This document shows, piece by piece, positions 23,314 to 32,119 of a DNA stretch of 64,000 bases. Origin of the DNA: Alcaligenaceae bacterium (GTDB lineage: Bacteria > Pseudomonadota > Gammaproteobacteria > Burkholderiales > Burkholderiaceae_B); contig JACCEN010000014.1 in NCBI GenBank assembly GCA_013416435.1, positions 1 through 64,000 on the forward strand, written 5' to 3'. A model generated the notes under the pieces. That model did no database searches. It had not been told where the DNA came from and saw only the letters and a list, made by a program, of their open reading frames with translations. Position 1 is the stretch's first letter; each line of letters begins with the position of its first letter. Position numbers and translations under genes: made by a program.

Positions 23314-25533
23314 ATGACGATTCAGCCCAGCATCGGCACCCCGGTGAGCCGCGTCGACGGCGCGATGAAGGTCACCGGACACGCCCTTTACGCAGGCGAA
23401 CATCAGGTGCGCGGTCTTTTGTATGGCGTCGTCGTCAGCGCCGCCGTCGCCCGCGGCCGCATTGCATCCATCGACACATCGCGGGCACGACGGACCGAAG
23501 GCGTGGTCGAGGTGCTGACGCATGAGAATCGCCCTCAAGTACCCTGGTTCGACATGGAGGAAGGCGGTTCCGCCGACACCACCAAGCCTCCTTTCCGGGT
23601 CCTGCGCGATGACGATATTCTATTTTCCGGTCAGCCCATCGCCCTGGTCGTGGGCACCAGCTTCGAAGCGGCGCGCCGGGGCGCCATGCTGGTCACGGCA
23701 AGCTACGAGGAGACGGATCACAACACTTGCCTGGAAGCGGCCCTGGCGCATCGATACACGCCCGAGAAAAAGAAGAAGAGCAACACGATCAAGGGTGACG
23801 TCGCAACCGCCAGCGCGCAGGCGGCAGCGAAGATCGAGCAGCGCTATCGCTTGGCGATGGAGCAGCACCACCCCCTGGAAATGCATGCAACGACCGTCGA
23901 ATGGCATGGAGACGGCACCCTCACGGTCTACGATAAGAACCAGGGATCGCAGAATGCCCAGGAGCAACTGGCACAGGCGTTCGGCTATGACTCGGATACG
24001 CTCAAGGTTCTCAATTCTTACGTGGGCGGCGCGTTTGGCTCAGGCCTGCGTCCCGCCTACCAGGCCTATCTGGCCATGCTGGCCGCCATCATGCTGAAGC
24101 GTTCCGTGCGTGTCACGCTGACCCGCCAGCAGATGTTCACCCATGTACACCGCCCCGCCTGCATAGAAGACATAATCCTGGCGTGCGATGGAGAGTCGAA
24201 GCTGACCGCCATTGCCCTGAAGGCCACCACCAGCACTTCCCAGTTCGAAACCTATACGGAAAACATCATTGGCTGGGGTCCGACGGCCTACCCTTGCGCC
24301 AACCTCCGGCTCGACTACGGGGTGGCCGCCATCGACACGCCCACGCCGGGCAATATGCGCGCACCCGGCGCCGCCACCGGCATGAACCTGTTTGAAATCG
24401 CCATGGACGAGCTCGCCTATGCGAAGGGCATCGATCCCCTTGCGCTTCGCCAGGCCAACTACTCTGACATGCACGGGCTCACCGGTCTGCCGTACACCAG
24501 CAAGGCCCTGTTGGACGCTTATCGGGAAGGCGCGGAGCGTTTCGGCTGGCGCGAACGCAAACGGGAACCACGCTCCATGCGCGCGGGCACGGAGCTGATG
24601 GGCTGGGGCATGGCCACGGGCATCTGGGACGCACTGATGCTGAAGGCAAGCGCCCGGGCGACACTTGATGAGCGCGGCATCCTGACCATCGCCTCGGCGG
24701 CATCGGACATAGGCACCGGTACCTATACCGTCATGGCGCAAATCGCTGCCGGCGCGCTGGGCCTGCCTTTGGAGCGAATCCAAGTGTCCATCGGCGACTC
24801 CACTCTGCCTCCCGCCGCGCTCGAAGGCGGATCGAGCATGGCGACCTCGGTGGGCGCGGCAGTCGACCGCGCCTGCGGCAAACTGGCAAAGCGCCTGTTC
24901 GATACCGCCGCGCAAGCGAAAGACAGCCCGCTGGGCATCGTGCGATTCGATGAAGTGGAGTTTTGCGAAGGCCGCATGCGCGTCATCAAAGAACCTGCGC
25001 GCTTCATCGACTTGCGGGACGTCGTGGCGCTCTCGGGCGCCTCCTCGATGAATTGCGAGGCATCGGTAGACCCAAAAAAAGACAGTACCAATAGCAAGGC
25101 CAAGAACACCCACGCCGCGGTATTCGCTGAAGTCAGAGTGGATCAGGAACTGGGGATCGTGCGGGTCACCCGGCTGACGCTGGCCGTTGCGGCCGGCCGC
25201 ATCATCAATCCCAAGACCGCCCGCAGCCAGATCCTGGGGGGCGCGGTCATGGGGATAGGCATGGCCCTCCAGGAAAAAAGCCTGTTCGACCATCGCCTTG
25301 GCCGAATCATGAACCACAGCCTGGCCGAGTATCACATCCCATGCAACGCCGACGTCTACGATATCGATGTGGTGTTCGTAGAAGAACCGGACAGCGAAAT
25401 GAGTCCGCTCGGCGTCAAAGGCGTGGGTGAAATCGGCATCGTGGGCACCGCAGCCGCCATTGCGAACGCGGTCTACCATGCAACCGGCAAGCGTGTACGT
25501 GAACTGCCCATTACGCTGGACATGCTGCTGTGA
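23314..25533 (+). CDS. Molybdenum cofactor-binding catalytic subunit (aldehyde oxidoreductase, PaoC/YagR-like)
   Basis: The 739-residue protein has the family segments VDGAMKVTGHALYAGE, VGGAFGSGLRPAYQAYLA, GNMRAPGAATGMNLFE and the catalytic glutamate in GVKGVGEIGIVG near the C-terminus. The start is taken at ATG 23314 because AAGGAG (23302-23307) abuts an earlier ATG at 23308 and gives the normal 6-base spacing only to the second. It hydroxylates aldehydes to acids at a molybdopterin cytosine dinucleotide centre. A dedicated maturation protein (XdhC/PaoD type) is not in the window. Confidence 0.9.
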   Translation: MTIQPSIGTPVSRVDGAMKVTGHALYAGEHQVRGLLYGVVVSAAVARGRIASIDTSRARRTEGVVEVLTHENRPQVPWFDMEEGGSADTTKPPFRVLRDDDILFSGQPIALVVGTSFEAARRGAMLVTASYEETDHNTCLEAALAHRYTPEKKKKSNTIKGDVATASAQAAAKIEQRYRLAMEQHHPLEMHATTVEWHGDGTLTVYDKNQGSQNAQEQLAQAFGYDSDTLKVLNSYVGGAFGSGLRPAYQAYLAMLAAIMLKRSVRVTLTRQQMFTHVHRPACIEDIILACDGESKLTAIALKATTSTSQFETYTENIIGWGPTAYPCANLRLDYGVAAIDTPTPGNMRAPGAATGMNLFEIAMDELAYAKGIDPLALRQANYSDMHGLTGLPYTSKALLDAYREGAERFGWRERKREPRSMRAGTELMGWGMATGIWDALMLKASARATLDERGILTIASAASDIGTGTYTVMAQIAAGALGLPLERIQVSIGDSTLPPAALEGGSSMATSVGAAVDRACGKLAKRLFDTAAQAKDSPLGIVRFDEVEFCEGRMRVIKEPARFIDLRDVVALSGASSMNCEASVDPKKDSTNSKAKNTHAAVFAEVRVDQELGIVRVTRLTLAVAAGRIINPKTARSQILGGAVMGIGMALQEKSLFDHRLGRIMNHSLAEYHIPCNADVYDIDVVFVEEPDSEMSPLGVKGVGEIGIVGTAAAIANAVYHATGKRVRELPITLDMLL

Positions 25534-25620
25534 GCATCGCGCTGAAGGACGCTGCGTTCATGGCAGGCGCCTGCGGTCGAGCGCATGGTGCCGCACGGCA
25601 AATCTTGACCTCGAGGCGCA

Positions 25621-26307
25621 CTATAGACTCAACAAGGCCCAGATTCCCGCCCCAGCGAGGTACGGGCCGTAGCGCAATGCCTGTCCGGCTTCCAGACGCC
25701 CCAGTACGCGCATGGCCAAGGCCGCAGCCAAAGCCAGGCCCGACGACAGGAGCAATATCGAAGGCAGGCTTCCCCACCCCATCCATGCGCCGAGCGCGGC
25801 CAGCAGCTTGAGGTCGCCGTGCCCCATGCCTACGCGGCCGGTCGCCAGCAGAAAGGCCTGCGACACGGACCAGAGTAGCAGGTAGCCCGCCATGGCGCCC
25901 AGAACAGCGTCTGCCAGCGGTGTGAACGCGCCATTCAAATTCACCAATAGCCCCAGCCATAGCAATGGCTGAGTCAACGCATCCGGCAACAGCCCGGTTT
26001 CCGCGTCGATCCAGGCGAGCGCCAAAAGCACAACGATATAGAGAATGGCCGCCGCTGACGCCGCCGTGAAGCCGTAGCGCCACGCGCACAGCGCGGCGAG
26101 AGCCGGCGCCACCGTCAGAAAGCCTGCACGAAGGCGGCGATGACGGGCTGTTGGTTCATTCGGCAGGTCGGGGTCGATCGCGCGGGGAAGCCGAAAAGCC
26201 ACGCAAGCCAGCACCGAGGCAAACGCCAGGGCCAGGACCGCCGCGCCCAGCATGGCGCCGGCCGGCCCGATGACCCAGGGAGACCACATGGCAGGCAAAG
26301 CAAGCAT
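25621..26307 (-). CDS. gspO: Prepilin peptidase of the type II secretion system (A24 family)
   Basis: The 228-residue polytopic membrane protein has the two catalytic aspartates of type 4 prepilin peptidases, in AWIDAETGLLPDALTQP and GMGHGDLKLLAALGAWMGW. The N-terminal half keeps SVLACVAFRLPR but lacks the CxxC zinc-binding pairs of PilD, so it is a short version that may cleave without efficient N-methylation. Its ATG overlaps the gspC stop (TGATG at 26305-26309). It would process the pseudopilins GspG-K encoded on the divergent arm. The 25534-25620 gap to the hydroxylase gene holds only the palindrome GCAGGCGCCTGC (25563-25574). Confidence 0.85.
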   Translation of the reverse strand: MLALPAMWSPWVIGPAGAMLGAAVLALAFASVLACVAFRLPRAIDPDLPNEPTARHRRLRAGFLTVAPALAALCAWRYGFTAASAAAILYIVVLLALAWIDAETGLLPDALTQPLLWLGLLVNLNGAFTPLADAVLGAMAGYLLLWSVSQAFLLATGRVGMGHGDLKLLAALGAWMGWGSLPSILLLSSGLALAAALAMRVLGRLEAGQALRYGPYLAGAGIWALLSL

Positions 26308-26780
26308 CAGGGCTTGGTCGCCGCGCCGGAAACGGGTATAAACCCCTGGACCACGCTTCCCGGCCGGGACGGCACGGCGACCCTTTCGACCATGCCGTCC
26401 TGATCGATGGACACGGCGTCGGCGGCCACGGCGGCAAGGGAAACCCCCGGCGCCAGTACCTGGCCGGTCCGGTAGGCCTGCGGCGTGCCGCCGTTGATTG
26501 CAAGCAAGGCGGCGCCGCGCCCGTCTTCGGACGAGATCAGGCCCAGCACGGCTACCCGCACGCGCAGTGCGCCGCCGCCGAACCAGCGGGCGACCGCGCC
26601 GGTATCGTGCCCGGCGGCAGCCGACGTGTCCAACGTTGGCGGAAGGCTTTTGGGAGCGGGCGCCAAAAGGAGCGCAGCCCACACTCCCGCTCCCACTGCC
26701 AGTGCCAACATGGCGCTGCCTCGCGCCAACGCGGGCCCGTCGATGCGCGGCAGCGCTGATAAATGTCTTAGTGCGTTCAT
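26307..26780 (-). CDS. gspC: Type II secretion system inner-membrane protein GspC (short form)
   Basis: The 157-residue protein has a cytoplasmic N-terminus, one membrane segment (SAMLALAVGAGVWAALLLAP, about residues 22-41) and the periplasmic homology region (VRVAVLGLISSEDGRGAALL, then GVSLAAVAADAVSIDQDGM). It stops soon after, without the C-terminal PDZ or coiled-coil domain of longer GspC proteins. GGAGG 4 bases before ATG 26780 fixes the start; a longer reading to 26819 is unlikely. GspC links the inner-membrane platform to the secretin N0 domain and contributes to substrate recognition. It is the first gene of the leftward arm. Confidence 0.83.
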   Translation of the reverse strand: MNALRHLSALPRIDGPALARGSAMLALAVGAGVWAALLLAPAPKSLPPTLDTSAAAGHDTGAVARWFGGGALRVRVAVLGLISSEDGRGAALLAINGGTPQAYRTGQVLAPGVSLAAVAADAVSIDQDGMVERVAVPSRPGSVVQGFIPVSGAATKP

Positions 26781-26834
26781 CCAGCCTCCACTCAGGAGCG
26801 TCAGTATAATGCGCTGCAATTGACCACGCTTGCT

Positions 26835-26878
26835 GTTGTCATTTATAAACTTAACAATTTCGCGCTAAAAATGACAAC
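26835..26878. promoter_or_regulatory. Perfect 10-base inverted repeat between the two arms of the T2SS cluster
   Basis: GTTGTCATTT (26835-26844) and AAATGACAAC (26869-26878) are exact complements separated by 24 AT-rich bases. They lie in the 122-base region between the divergent gspC and gspG starts. The spacing places the arms on similar helix faces about three turns apart, as for a regulator bound at two sites or a large dyad. Control of both arms by one protein is inferred; no regulator gene is adjacent. Confidence 0.55.
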
Positions 26879-26902
26879 CTTTCCTTCCGTGCAGCGTCAC
26901 CA

Positions 26903-27352
26903 ATGAATCGCCACTCCAACCGCACTCCTCGGCCCAGCCTGCGCGCCCGTCAGCTTGGATTCTCGCTCATCGAGATCATGGTGGTCGTGGTCATCATGGG
27001 CATCATGGCAGCCCTGATCGTGCCGAACATCATGGACCGCCCCGATCAGGCCCGCGGCGTGGCGGCTCGCCAGGACATCGGCGCGATCATGCAGGCACTC
27101 AAACTGTATCGCCTGGACAACGGCCGCTATCCCACAACCGAGCAAGGGCTGCGCGCCCTGACCGGCGAGGCGGTGGCCGGCCAGCCCAAGGGCCGCAGCT
27201 ACATGGACCGTTTGCCCAACGACCCATGGGGCACGCCTTATCAATATCTGAATCCCGGGGTGCACGGGGAAATCGATGTGTTTTCACTGGGCGCCGACGG
27301 GCGGGCGGGAGGCGAAGGCAACGATGCCGATATCGGTTCCTGGTCGAGGTAG
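26903..27352 (+). CDS. gspG: Type II secretion system major pseudopilin GspG
   Basis: The 149-residue prepilin has cleavage at RQLG before FSLIEIMVVVVIMGIMAALI, with Glu at mature position 5, and the conserved C-terminal region (TTEQGLRAL, LPNDPWGTPYQYLNPG, DVFSLGADG with acidic residues of the calcium site). It is the main subunit of the periplasmic pseudopilus. It leads the rightward arm, which continues through gspF with mostly 4-base overlaps. The start at 26903 has no strong ribosome site. Confidence 0.95.
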   Translation: MNRHSNRTPRPSLRARQLGFSLIEIMVVVVIMGIMAALIVPNIMDRPDQARGVAARQDIGAIMQALKLYRLDNGRYPTTEQGLRALTGEAVAGQPKGRSYMDRLPNDPWGTPYQYLNPGVHGEIDVFSLGADGRAGGEGNDADIGSWSR

Positions 27353-27848
27353 CAGTATTTCTCAGCGGGGCTTCTCGCTGCTGGAAGTGCTGATCGTCCT
27401 GACCATCATCGGGATCGCCACCGCCTTTGCCGGCGTAACCGCATTTTCCGATGGGGACGCCCGCGCGCTGCGCCAGGACGCCACGCGGCTGGCGCAATTG
27501 TTTTCCCTGGCGCAGTCCGAGGCCCGCCAAGGAGGCACGCCCATCGTATGGGAGTACGGCAACGACGGCTACCGCTTCGTCCGCATTCCCCGCCATCGCC
27601 TGCTGCCCGTCGGCGTGCTCGATCACTCCTCCTTCCAGCCTTTGGCGCATGATACGACCGCCACGGGATCTCTACGGCCCAGGTCCTGGGCCAGCGAACG
27701 CGCCATTCAGGTCGCCGTCCACCCTTCAGCCGCAAACGTCTTCAACACGGAATGGATATCCGGCCCATCCCTGATCGAACTTCAAGACGGACTCAACACG
27801 GTTCGCATCCAGCGTTCGGGCAATGGCCACTACGAGGTCCTGCCATGA
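27324..27848 (+). CDS. gspH: Type II secretion system minor pseudopilin GspH
   Basis: The 174-residue prepilin has the cleavage site SQRG before FSLLEVLIVLTIIGIATAFA, then a body with QDATRLAQLFSLAQSEARQGG typical of GspH. ATG 27324 gives a short 15-residue leader and overlaps gspG by 29 bases, which is longer than the other joins in the cluster. GspH sits near the tip of the pseudopilus. Confidence 0.88.
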   Translation: MPISVPGRGSSISQRGFSLLEVLIVLTIIGIATAFAGVTAFSDGDARALRQDATRLAQLFSLAQSEARQGGTPIVWEYGNDGYRFVRIPRHRLLPVGVLDHSSFQPLAHDTTATGSLRPRSWASERAIQVAVHPSAANVFNTEWISGPSLIELQDGLNTVRIQRSGNGHYEVLP

Positions 27849-28216
27849 TCCCGACTCACGCGCAGGATGGATTCACTTTGCTGGAGGTCCTTGTGGCGCT
27901 GGCCATCGTCGCCATCGCTCTGGCGGCGACTTTGCGGGCGCTGGGGGTCAGCGCCAGCGGCGCCCACGCCATGCAGCAACGCAGCCTGGCCCTTCAGGCC
28001 GCCGAAAACCGCCTGGCTGAGCTCCGTTTGCTGCGCGCGTTTCCGGCGCCTGGACGCACGGTGGAACCTTGCGCCCAGGGTCCGCTGGCTTTGGTATGCG
28101 AGCAAGAATTCCAGCGCACCGTAAACGGGAGCTTCCGCATGGTTACCGTGCGGGCCCGGCTGGCGCAAGGCCCGGTCCTGGCTGAACTGAGCGGCTTGCT
28201 GTCGTCGTTGCCATGA
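27845..28216 (+). CDS. gspI: Type II secretion system minor pseudopilin GspI
   Basis: The 123-residue prepilin has a short leader ending AQDG before FTLLEVLVALAIVAIALAATL. The typical GspI body follows (QRSLALQAAENRLAELRLL). It overlaps gspH by an ATGA at 27845-27848. GspI forms the pseudopilus tip with GspJ and GspK. Confidence 0.9.
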   Translation: MIPTHAQDGFTLLEVLVALAIVAIALAATLRALGVSASGAHAMQQRSLALQAAENRLAELRLLRAFPAPGRTVEPCAQGPLALVCEQEFQRTVNGSFRMVTVRARLAQGPVLAELSGLLSSLP

Positions 28217-28806
28217 CGGAGGCACTCATCGAACAGCGGGGTTTCACCCTGGTGGAGATCCTGATTGCTCTGGCGCTGATGGCCTTGCTCAGCATTCTTT
28301 CGTGGCAGGCGCTCGACGTCACGGCCCGTTCCAACGAACAATTGAACGCCAGCGCCGATGACACGCTCGCCCTGGTGCGCGTGCTGGGGCAGATCGAAAG
28401 CGACATCAGCCGGCACGCCGATGAAGGCATCCTGCCATCCGCCGGATCGGCCGCCAATGGCGTGATGCTGCCCGCTGGAATCCGCTGGACCGATCCGGTG
28501 CTTACCGTCGTAAGGTCCGCAAACAACGGGGCCTGGCAGCAGGTGGCCTGGGTCAAAGCCGGGGATACGCTGCGCCGGGCCGTGGGGCCGGCAGCCAATG
28601 TTCTTCCCCTTCCGGAAACCGGTCCGGGCGAAGTCGTGCTGGAGCAGGTCCAGGGCTTCGTGGTAAGGGCCTGGATACCCGGACAAGGATGGTCTTCTCT
28701 GAACTCGACCGAAACGCGTATTGCCGCGACCGGACTGGAAGTCGTCATCGAACGCCGGCACGGTGACATCGACGAGGCATACCGGAAAGTGGTGCTGTTG
28801 CCATGA
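28213..28806 (+). CDS. gspJ: Type II secretion system minor pseudopilin GspJ
   Basis: The 197-residue prepilin has the cleavage site EQRG before FTLVEILIALALMALLSILSW. The body (VRVLGQIESDISRH, later GLEVVIERRHGDIDEAYRKV) fits GspJ. It overlaps gspI and gspK by 4 bases each. GspJ bridges GspI and GspK in the tip complex. Confidence 0.9.
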   Translation: MTEALIEQRGFTLVEILIALALMALLSILSWQALDVTARSNEQLNASADDTLALVRVLGQIESDISRHADEGILPSAGSAANGVMLPAGIRWTDPVLTVVRSANNGAWQQVAWVKAGDTLRRAVGPAANVLPLPETGPGEVVLEQVQGFVVRAWIPGQGWSSLNSTETRIAATGLEVVIERRHGDIDEAYRKVVLLP

Positions 28807-29720
28807 CGGCGCGCATGCACGCGTTCGTGCGTTCCGCGCGCTTCCGGCAGCAAGGCATGGCGGTGATCGGCGCGCTGGTCGTCGTGGCGGTTGCGTCCGT
28901 TACGGCTGCTGCCATTGTCGAGCGCCAGTCGCTGCTTGCCGAGACCCTGGCCGGCGAGCGCGATCGCGCCCAGGCCAGGTGGCTGCTTCGCGGCGGGCTG
29001 GACTGGGCGCGCATCATCCTGCATAGCGATGCACGCAACAATCCCGTCACGCTGAAGAATGCGATTTGGGCTCAGCCCATCGCCGGTCTCGAAATCAGCG
29101 CACCCGGCCAAACCCGCAAAGCCCATTTTTCCGGCCAGATCGAGGACGAGCAAGGCAAGTACAACCTTTGGCGGCTGGCGGTCCATGGCACCGTGCAGCC
29201 GGTCGAGCTTGCCATTCTGGAGCGCTTGATAGCGGTGTTGGGCATGCCCGCCTCACTGGCCGCCGCCATTGCTCAACGGGTCGCCGAAAGCCAGGCTGGG
29301 CCGTCTCCCCAGCAAGCTCCCGGCTTGCGCGTCACGGGCGACTTGCTGGGCATCGAGGGCATGACGCTCGATATGGCCGCCACATTATCGGGCTATCTGA
29401 CGATTCTTCCTCAGAAGACCGCGATCAATGTCAATACGGCCAGCGCGGAGGTCCTGAGCGCCAGCGTCCCCGGGCTGGACCTGCCCCGCGCGCGCGGGCT
29501 GACCGAACAGCGTGACCGGGGACTATGGTTCAACAGCCGCGCCGACTTCATCAATCGGCTGGGCGACGCCGAAATGGTGCCGGCCGGCCAGGTCGCAGTG
29601 AACAGCGATTGGTTCAAGGTGACCGGGGAAGTCACCCTGGATCATGCCGCCGTCGGCATGCAGGCGCTGTTGCACCGCCAGGGCGATCGAACGCCTCTCA
29701 TACAATGGATCGAAGATTGA
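28803..29720 (+). CDS. gspK: Type II secretion system minor pseudopilin GspK
   Basis: The 305-residue protein begins with a class III leader (QQG before MAVIGALVVVAVASV). It lacks the Glu at mature position 5, a known feature of GspK. It has the large alpha-helical domain expected of this subunit and the conserved INVNTASAEVLSASVPGLD and ADFINRLGD segments. GspK caps the pseudopilus. It overlaps gspJ by an ATGA and is followed at one base by gspL. Confidence 0.92.
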   Translation: MTARMHAFVRSARFRQQGMAVIGALVVVAVASVTAAAIVERQSLLAETLAGERDRAQARWLLRGGLDWARIILHSDARNNPVTLKNAIWAQPIAGLEISAPGQTRKAHFSGQIEDEQGKYNLWRLAVHGTVQPVELAILERLIAVLGMPASLAAAIAQRVAESQAGPSPQQAPGLRVTGDLLGIEGMTLDMAATLSGYLTILPQKTAINVNTASAEVLSASVPGLDLPRARGLTEQRDRGLWFNSRADFINRLGDAEMVPAGQVAVNSDWFKVTGEVTLDHAAVGMQALLHRQGDRTPLIQWIED

Positions 29721-29721
29721 A

Positions 29722-30747
29722 ATGAAGAGTCGATTGCGCCTGGCCTTGCCGCCCCTCGCCCGCATCACTTTGCAATCCGAAATGGCTTTTGCGCTGTTCG
29801 ATCGTGGCGGCCGCCTGCTGCGCAGCGGCGCGCTGCCTCTGGGCGAACTCGCCGGCGCCGTGCCGCTGGATGACGTTCAGGCGATCCTGCACCACGGAGA
29901 CGCCATCGTCGTCGACATCGACCTTCCACCCTTGCCCGCCAAGCGGCTGGATGACGCCGTGCGGGCACGCATCGAGCCGATGGCATTGAGCGACATCAAC
30001 GACCTGTGCGTGGCGCATGGGCCGCGCTCCGGCGATGGCAAGATCACGGTTGCCTGGATCGACCGGAAAGCGTTGCAAGATGCCTGGCAAGTGCTTGCCG
30101 AGGCCGGCCTCAAGCTGTCTGCGATCGTGCCTTTGCCGCTGGCCCTCCCCCAAGGCGACCCTCGCCCCGAGCAGCCGCTCTCGCTTCCTGTCGATGAGCG
30201 CTGGCAGGCGCAGCTGCCGCGCTGGTCGCTCGCCCGCCCCGAATGGCGCCCCGCCTCGAAAACGAATCGCTGGCGCAAGGCGGCCTGGTGGGGGGGAGCC
30301 GCCGTCATGCTGTGGCTGCTGGGCGTGAACATCCATGCCGCGCAGTTGCGCGGCGAAGCGCGGGCGCTGGAAGCTTCCATGGAAGAGGCGGTGCGCAAGG
30401 CCTTCCCCACTCTTCCGGTGATCATCGATCCGGTTCGCCAGGCACGCGGCCAGCGTGACATGCTGCGCCTGGCCGGAGGAACCGCCGCCGACGACGACTT
30501 CATGCCCTTGGCGATCGGCGCCGCCAAAGTGCTGGGCTTTGCCGAGGGCCATGTCGCATCCCTGCGTTACGAAAACGACAAGCTGACCCTGGTGCTCGCT
30601 GAAGGCTATGTACCGCCCACCAACGAGGCCGCCTTGCACCAGGCGGCCGCCGTACAGTCCCTGATGCTGGAAAAAGACCAGGACGCCGCCCATACCTGGC
30701 ATATCCGGCGCGCGGGCGTCCAGGCAAACCGCGAGGGGCGCTCATGA
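29722..30747 (+). CDS. gspL: Type II secretion system inner-membrane protein GspL
   Basis: The 341-residue protein has a cytoplasmic actin-like domain in its first half (GELAGAVPLDDVQAILHHGD, then RIEPMALSDINDLCVAHGPR), one membrane helix (AAWWGGAAVMLWLLGVNIHA, about residues 192-211) and a periplasmic ferredoxin-like end. GspL recruits the GspE ATPase to the membrane and pairs with GspM. The start at 29722 follows the gspK stop by one base; the upstream ATG in frame is inside gspK and lacks support. Confidence 0.85.
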   Translation: MKSRLRLALPPLARITLQSEMAFALFDRGGRLLRSGALPLGELAGAVPLDDVQAILHHGDAIVVDIDLPPLPAKRLDDAVRARIEPMALSDINDLCVAHGPRSGDGKITVAWIDRKALQDAWQVLAEAGLKLSAIVPLPLALPQGDPRPEQPLSLPVDERWQAQLPRWSLARPEWRPASKTNRWRKAAWWGGAAVMLWLLGVNIHAAQLRGEARALEASMEEAVRKAFPTLPVIIDPVRQARGQRDMLRLAGGTAADDDFMPLAIGAAKVLGFAEGHVASLRYENDKLTLVLAEGYVPPTNEAALHQAAAVQSLMLEKDQDAAHTWHIRRAGVQANREGRS

Positions 30748-31337
30748 TCCCGCCCACCGCCTCCCGCAATCCTTCCCAGAGCGCGCTCTGGCGACAACAG
30801 CTTGCCAGGCTGCGGAAGCAGGCTCATGCCTGGTGGGTGGAGCGTACGCCCAGGGAGCGCTTTCTGTTAAGCGCGGGCGCTTTGGCGGTCGGTATCGCGC
30901 TGATATGGACGATAGGCCTGAGGCCGGCGCTGCGCGACATCGAGCAAGCCCGGGAACGCTTGCCACGCCTGCACGCCGACGCGGCGCAGGTCGATGCCCT
31001 GATCCTCGAGACCCAGGCGCTGACGCATCGGCGATCCGGCCAGCTCGAGGCGGGCACGCTTACCGAGGCGCTGGATGCCAGCCTGCGGCGCGCCGGCCTT
31101 GAATCGACTTCGGCCTTGAGCGAAATCAGCTCTTCGGAGGATTCGGCACGGCAATGGGAGGTGATTCTGGACAATGCCGATGCGCAGCGCAGCATGGAAT
31201 GGCTGTCGGGCCTGCCCTATCTGCTCAGGCTTCGTATTCAAAGCCTGGATCTGCGCCGCGCCAGTATCGAAGGCCGCGACCGCCCCGGCCATGTTTCGGG
31301 ACGCGTGCTCATCGGCCAGCCAGAGGGCACGCCATGA
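30744..31337 (+). CDS. gspM: Type II secretion system inner-membrane protein GspM
   Basis: The 197-residue protein has a short cytoplasmic part containing TPRERFLLSAGALAVGIALI, a single membrane helix (about residues 42-58), and a periplasmic domain with LPRLHADAAQVDALI. This is the usual GspM plan. It overlaps both gspL and gspN by ATGA joins. GspM stabilises GspL and positions the assembly platform. Confidence 0.88.
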   Translation: MIPPTASRNPSQSALWRQQLARLRKQAHAWWVERTPRERFLLSAGALAVGIALIWTIGLRPALRDIEQARERLPRLHADAAQVDALILETQALTHRRSGQLEAGTLTEALDASLRRAGLESTSALSEISSSEDSARQWEVILDNADAQRSMEWLSGLPYLLRLRIQSLDLRRASIEGRDRPGHVSGRVLIGQPEGTP

Positions 31338-32086
31338 AGAAGCATCGGCTATCCCTCATCGTGCTCCTCGCGCTGATTGCCTGCGGAGCAGCGCTGGCCG
31401 TGCTTCCCGCCAGATGGATCATGGCTGCCGTGCCCGCGTCCTGGCCTCTGGCCGTCGTCGACGCGAACGGAACGATATGGTCCGGCAGCGCCACCATAGC
31501 GATCGGCCCGCCCAGCCGCCGACGCAGCCTTCCCGATCCGCTCGACTGGCGATTGTCGCTGGTGGGCGGACCGAAGCTGCATCTCGCCCATCCCTGGCTG
31601 GGCGGACCTCTCATTGTGAGCGCAGGATGGCGAGGCGTCGGCATATCGGCCCAGACCCTGCGGCTGCCCGCGTCCGCACTCGGGACGCTGGACGCCCGCG
31701 TAGCGGCCGTCGATCCCGGCGGAGACCTTTCGATCAAATGGCCCGCCACCTTTATAGGCGCCGCCAAGCGTCCCTCCGGGACGGTGCTGCTCGATGCCCA
31801 ATGGCGCAACGCCGTCTCGGCGCTCACGCCGATACGGCCGCTGGGCGACTATGACCTTGCCCTGAAACAGGCGGCGGAGAACCGGATCGACGTGGTCCTC
31901 AGCACCCGGAACGGTCCGCTGATGCTGACCGGCGCCGGCGCGCTCGAGGGTGGAAACCGCTTCAGCTTCGAAGGGACGGCCCAGGCCGACCCCGCGGCCG
32001 GATCCGAGATCCACGCCGCGTTGCGCGACTTGCTCGCTGCCCTGGGCCCGCGCCGGAACAATCAGACACTGTTGCGTTTCCGCTGA
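31334..32086 (+). CDS. gspN: Type II secretion system protein GspN
   Basis: The 250-residue protein has one N-terminal membrane helix (SLIVLLALIACGAALAVLPA) and the GspN-type periplasmic body (WPLAVVDANGTIWSGSATIA, later ALTPIRPLGDYDL). GspN is an optional accessory component, found mainly in Xanthomonas-, Pseudomonas Hxc- and Burkholderiales-type systems. It overlaps gspM by an ATGA. Confidence 0.85.
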   Translation: MKKHRLSLIVLLALIACGAALAVLPARWIMAAVPASWPLAVVDANGTIWSGSATIAIGPPSRRRSLPDPLDWRLSLVGGPKLHLAHPWLGGPLIVSAGWRGVGISAQTLRLPASALGTLDARVAAVDPGGDLSIKWPATFIGAAKRPSGTVLLDAQWRNAVSALTPIRPLGDYDLALKQAAENRIDVVLSTRNGPLMLTGAGALEGGNRFSFEGTAQADPAAGSEIHAALRDLLAALGPRRNNQTLLRFR

Positions 32087-32119
32087 CGCAGCAAGAACCA
32101 CAGGCTCAACGATACCGTC

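Noticed and set aside
24040-25479. A 479-codon minus-strand open frame opposite the molybdenum subunit gene
   Set aside because: It is a shadow of the real gene; no domain, no ribosome site, His/Gly/Arg-rich composition typical of antisense frames.
25563-25574. GCAGGCGCCTGC as a terminator between convergent genes
   Set aside because: It is a 12-base palindrome with no loop and no T-tract, too short to support a terminator call.
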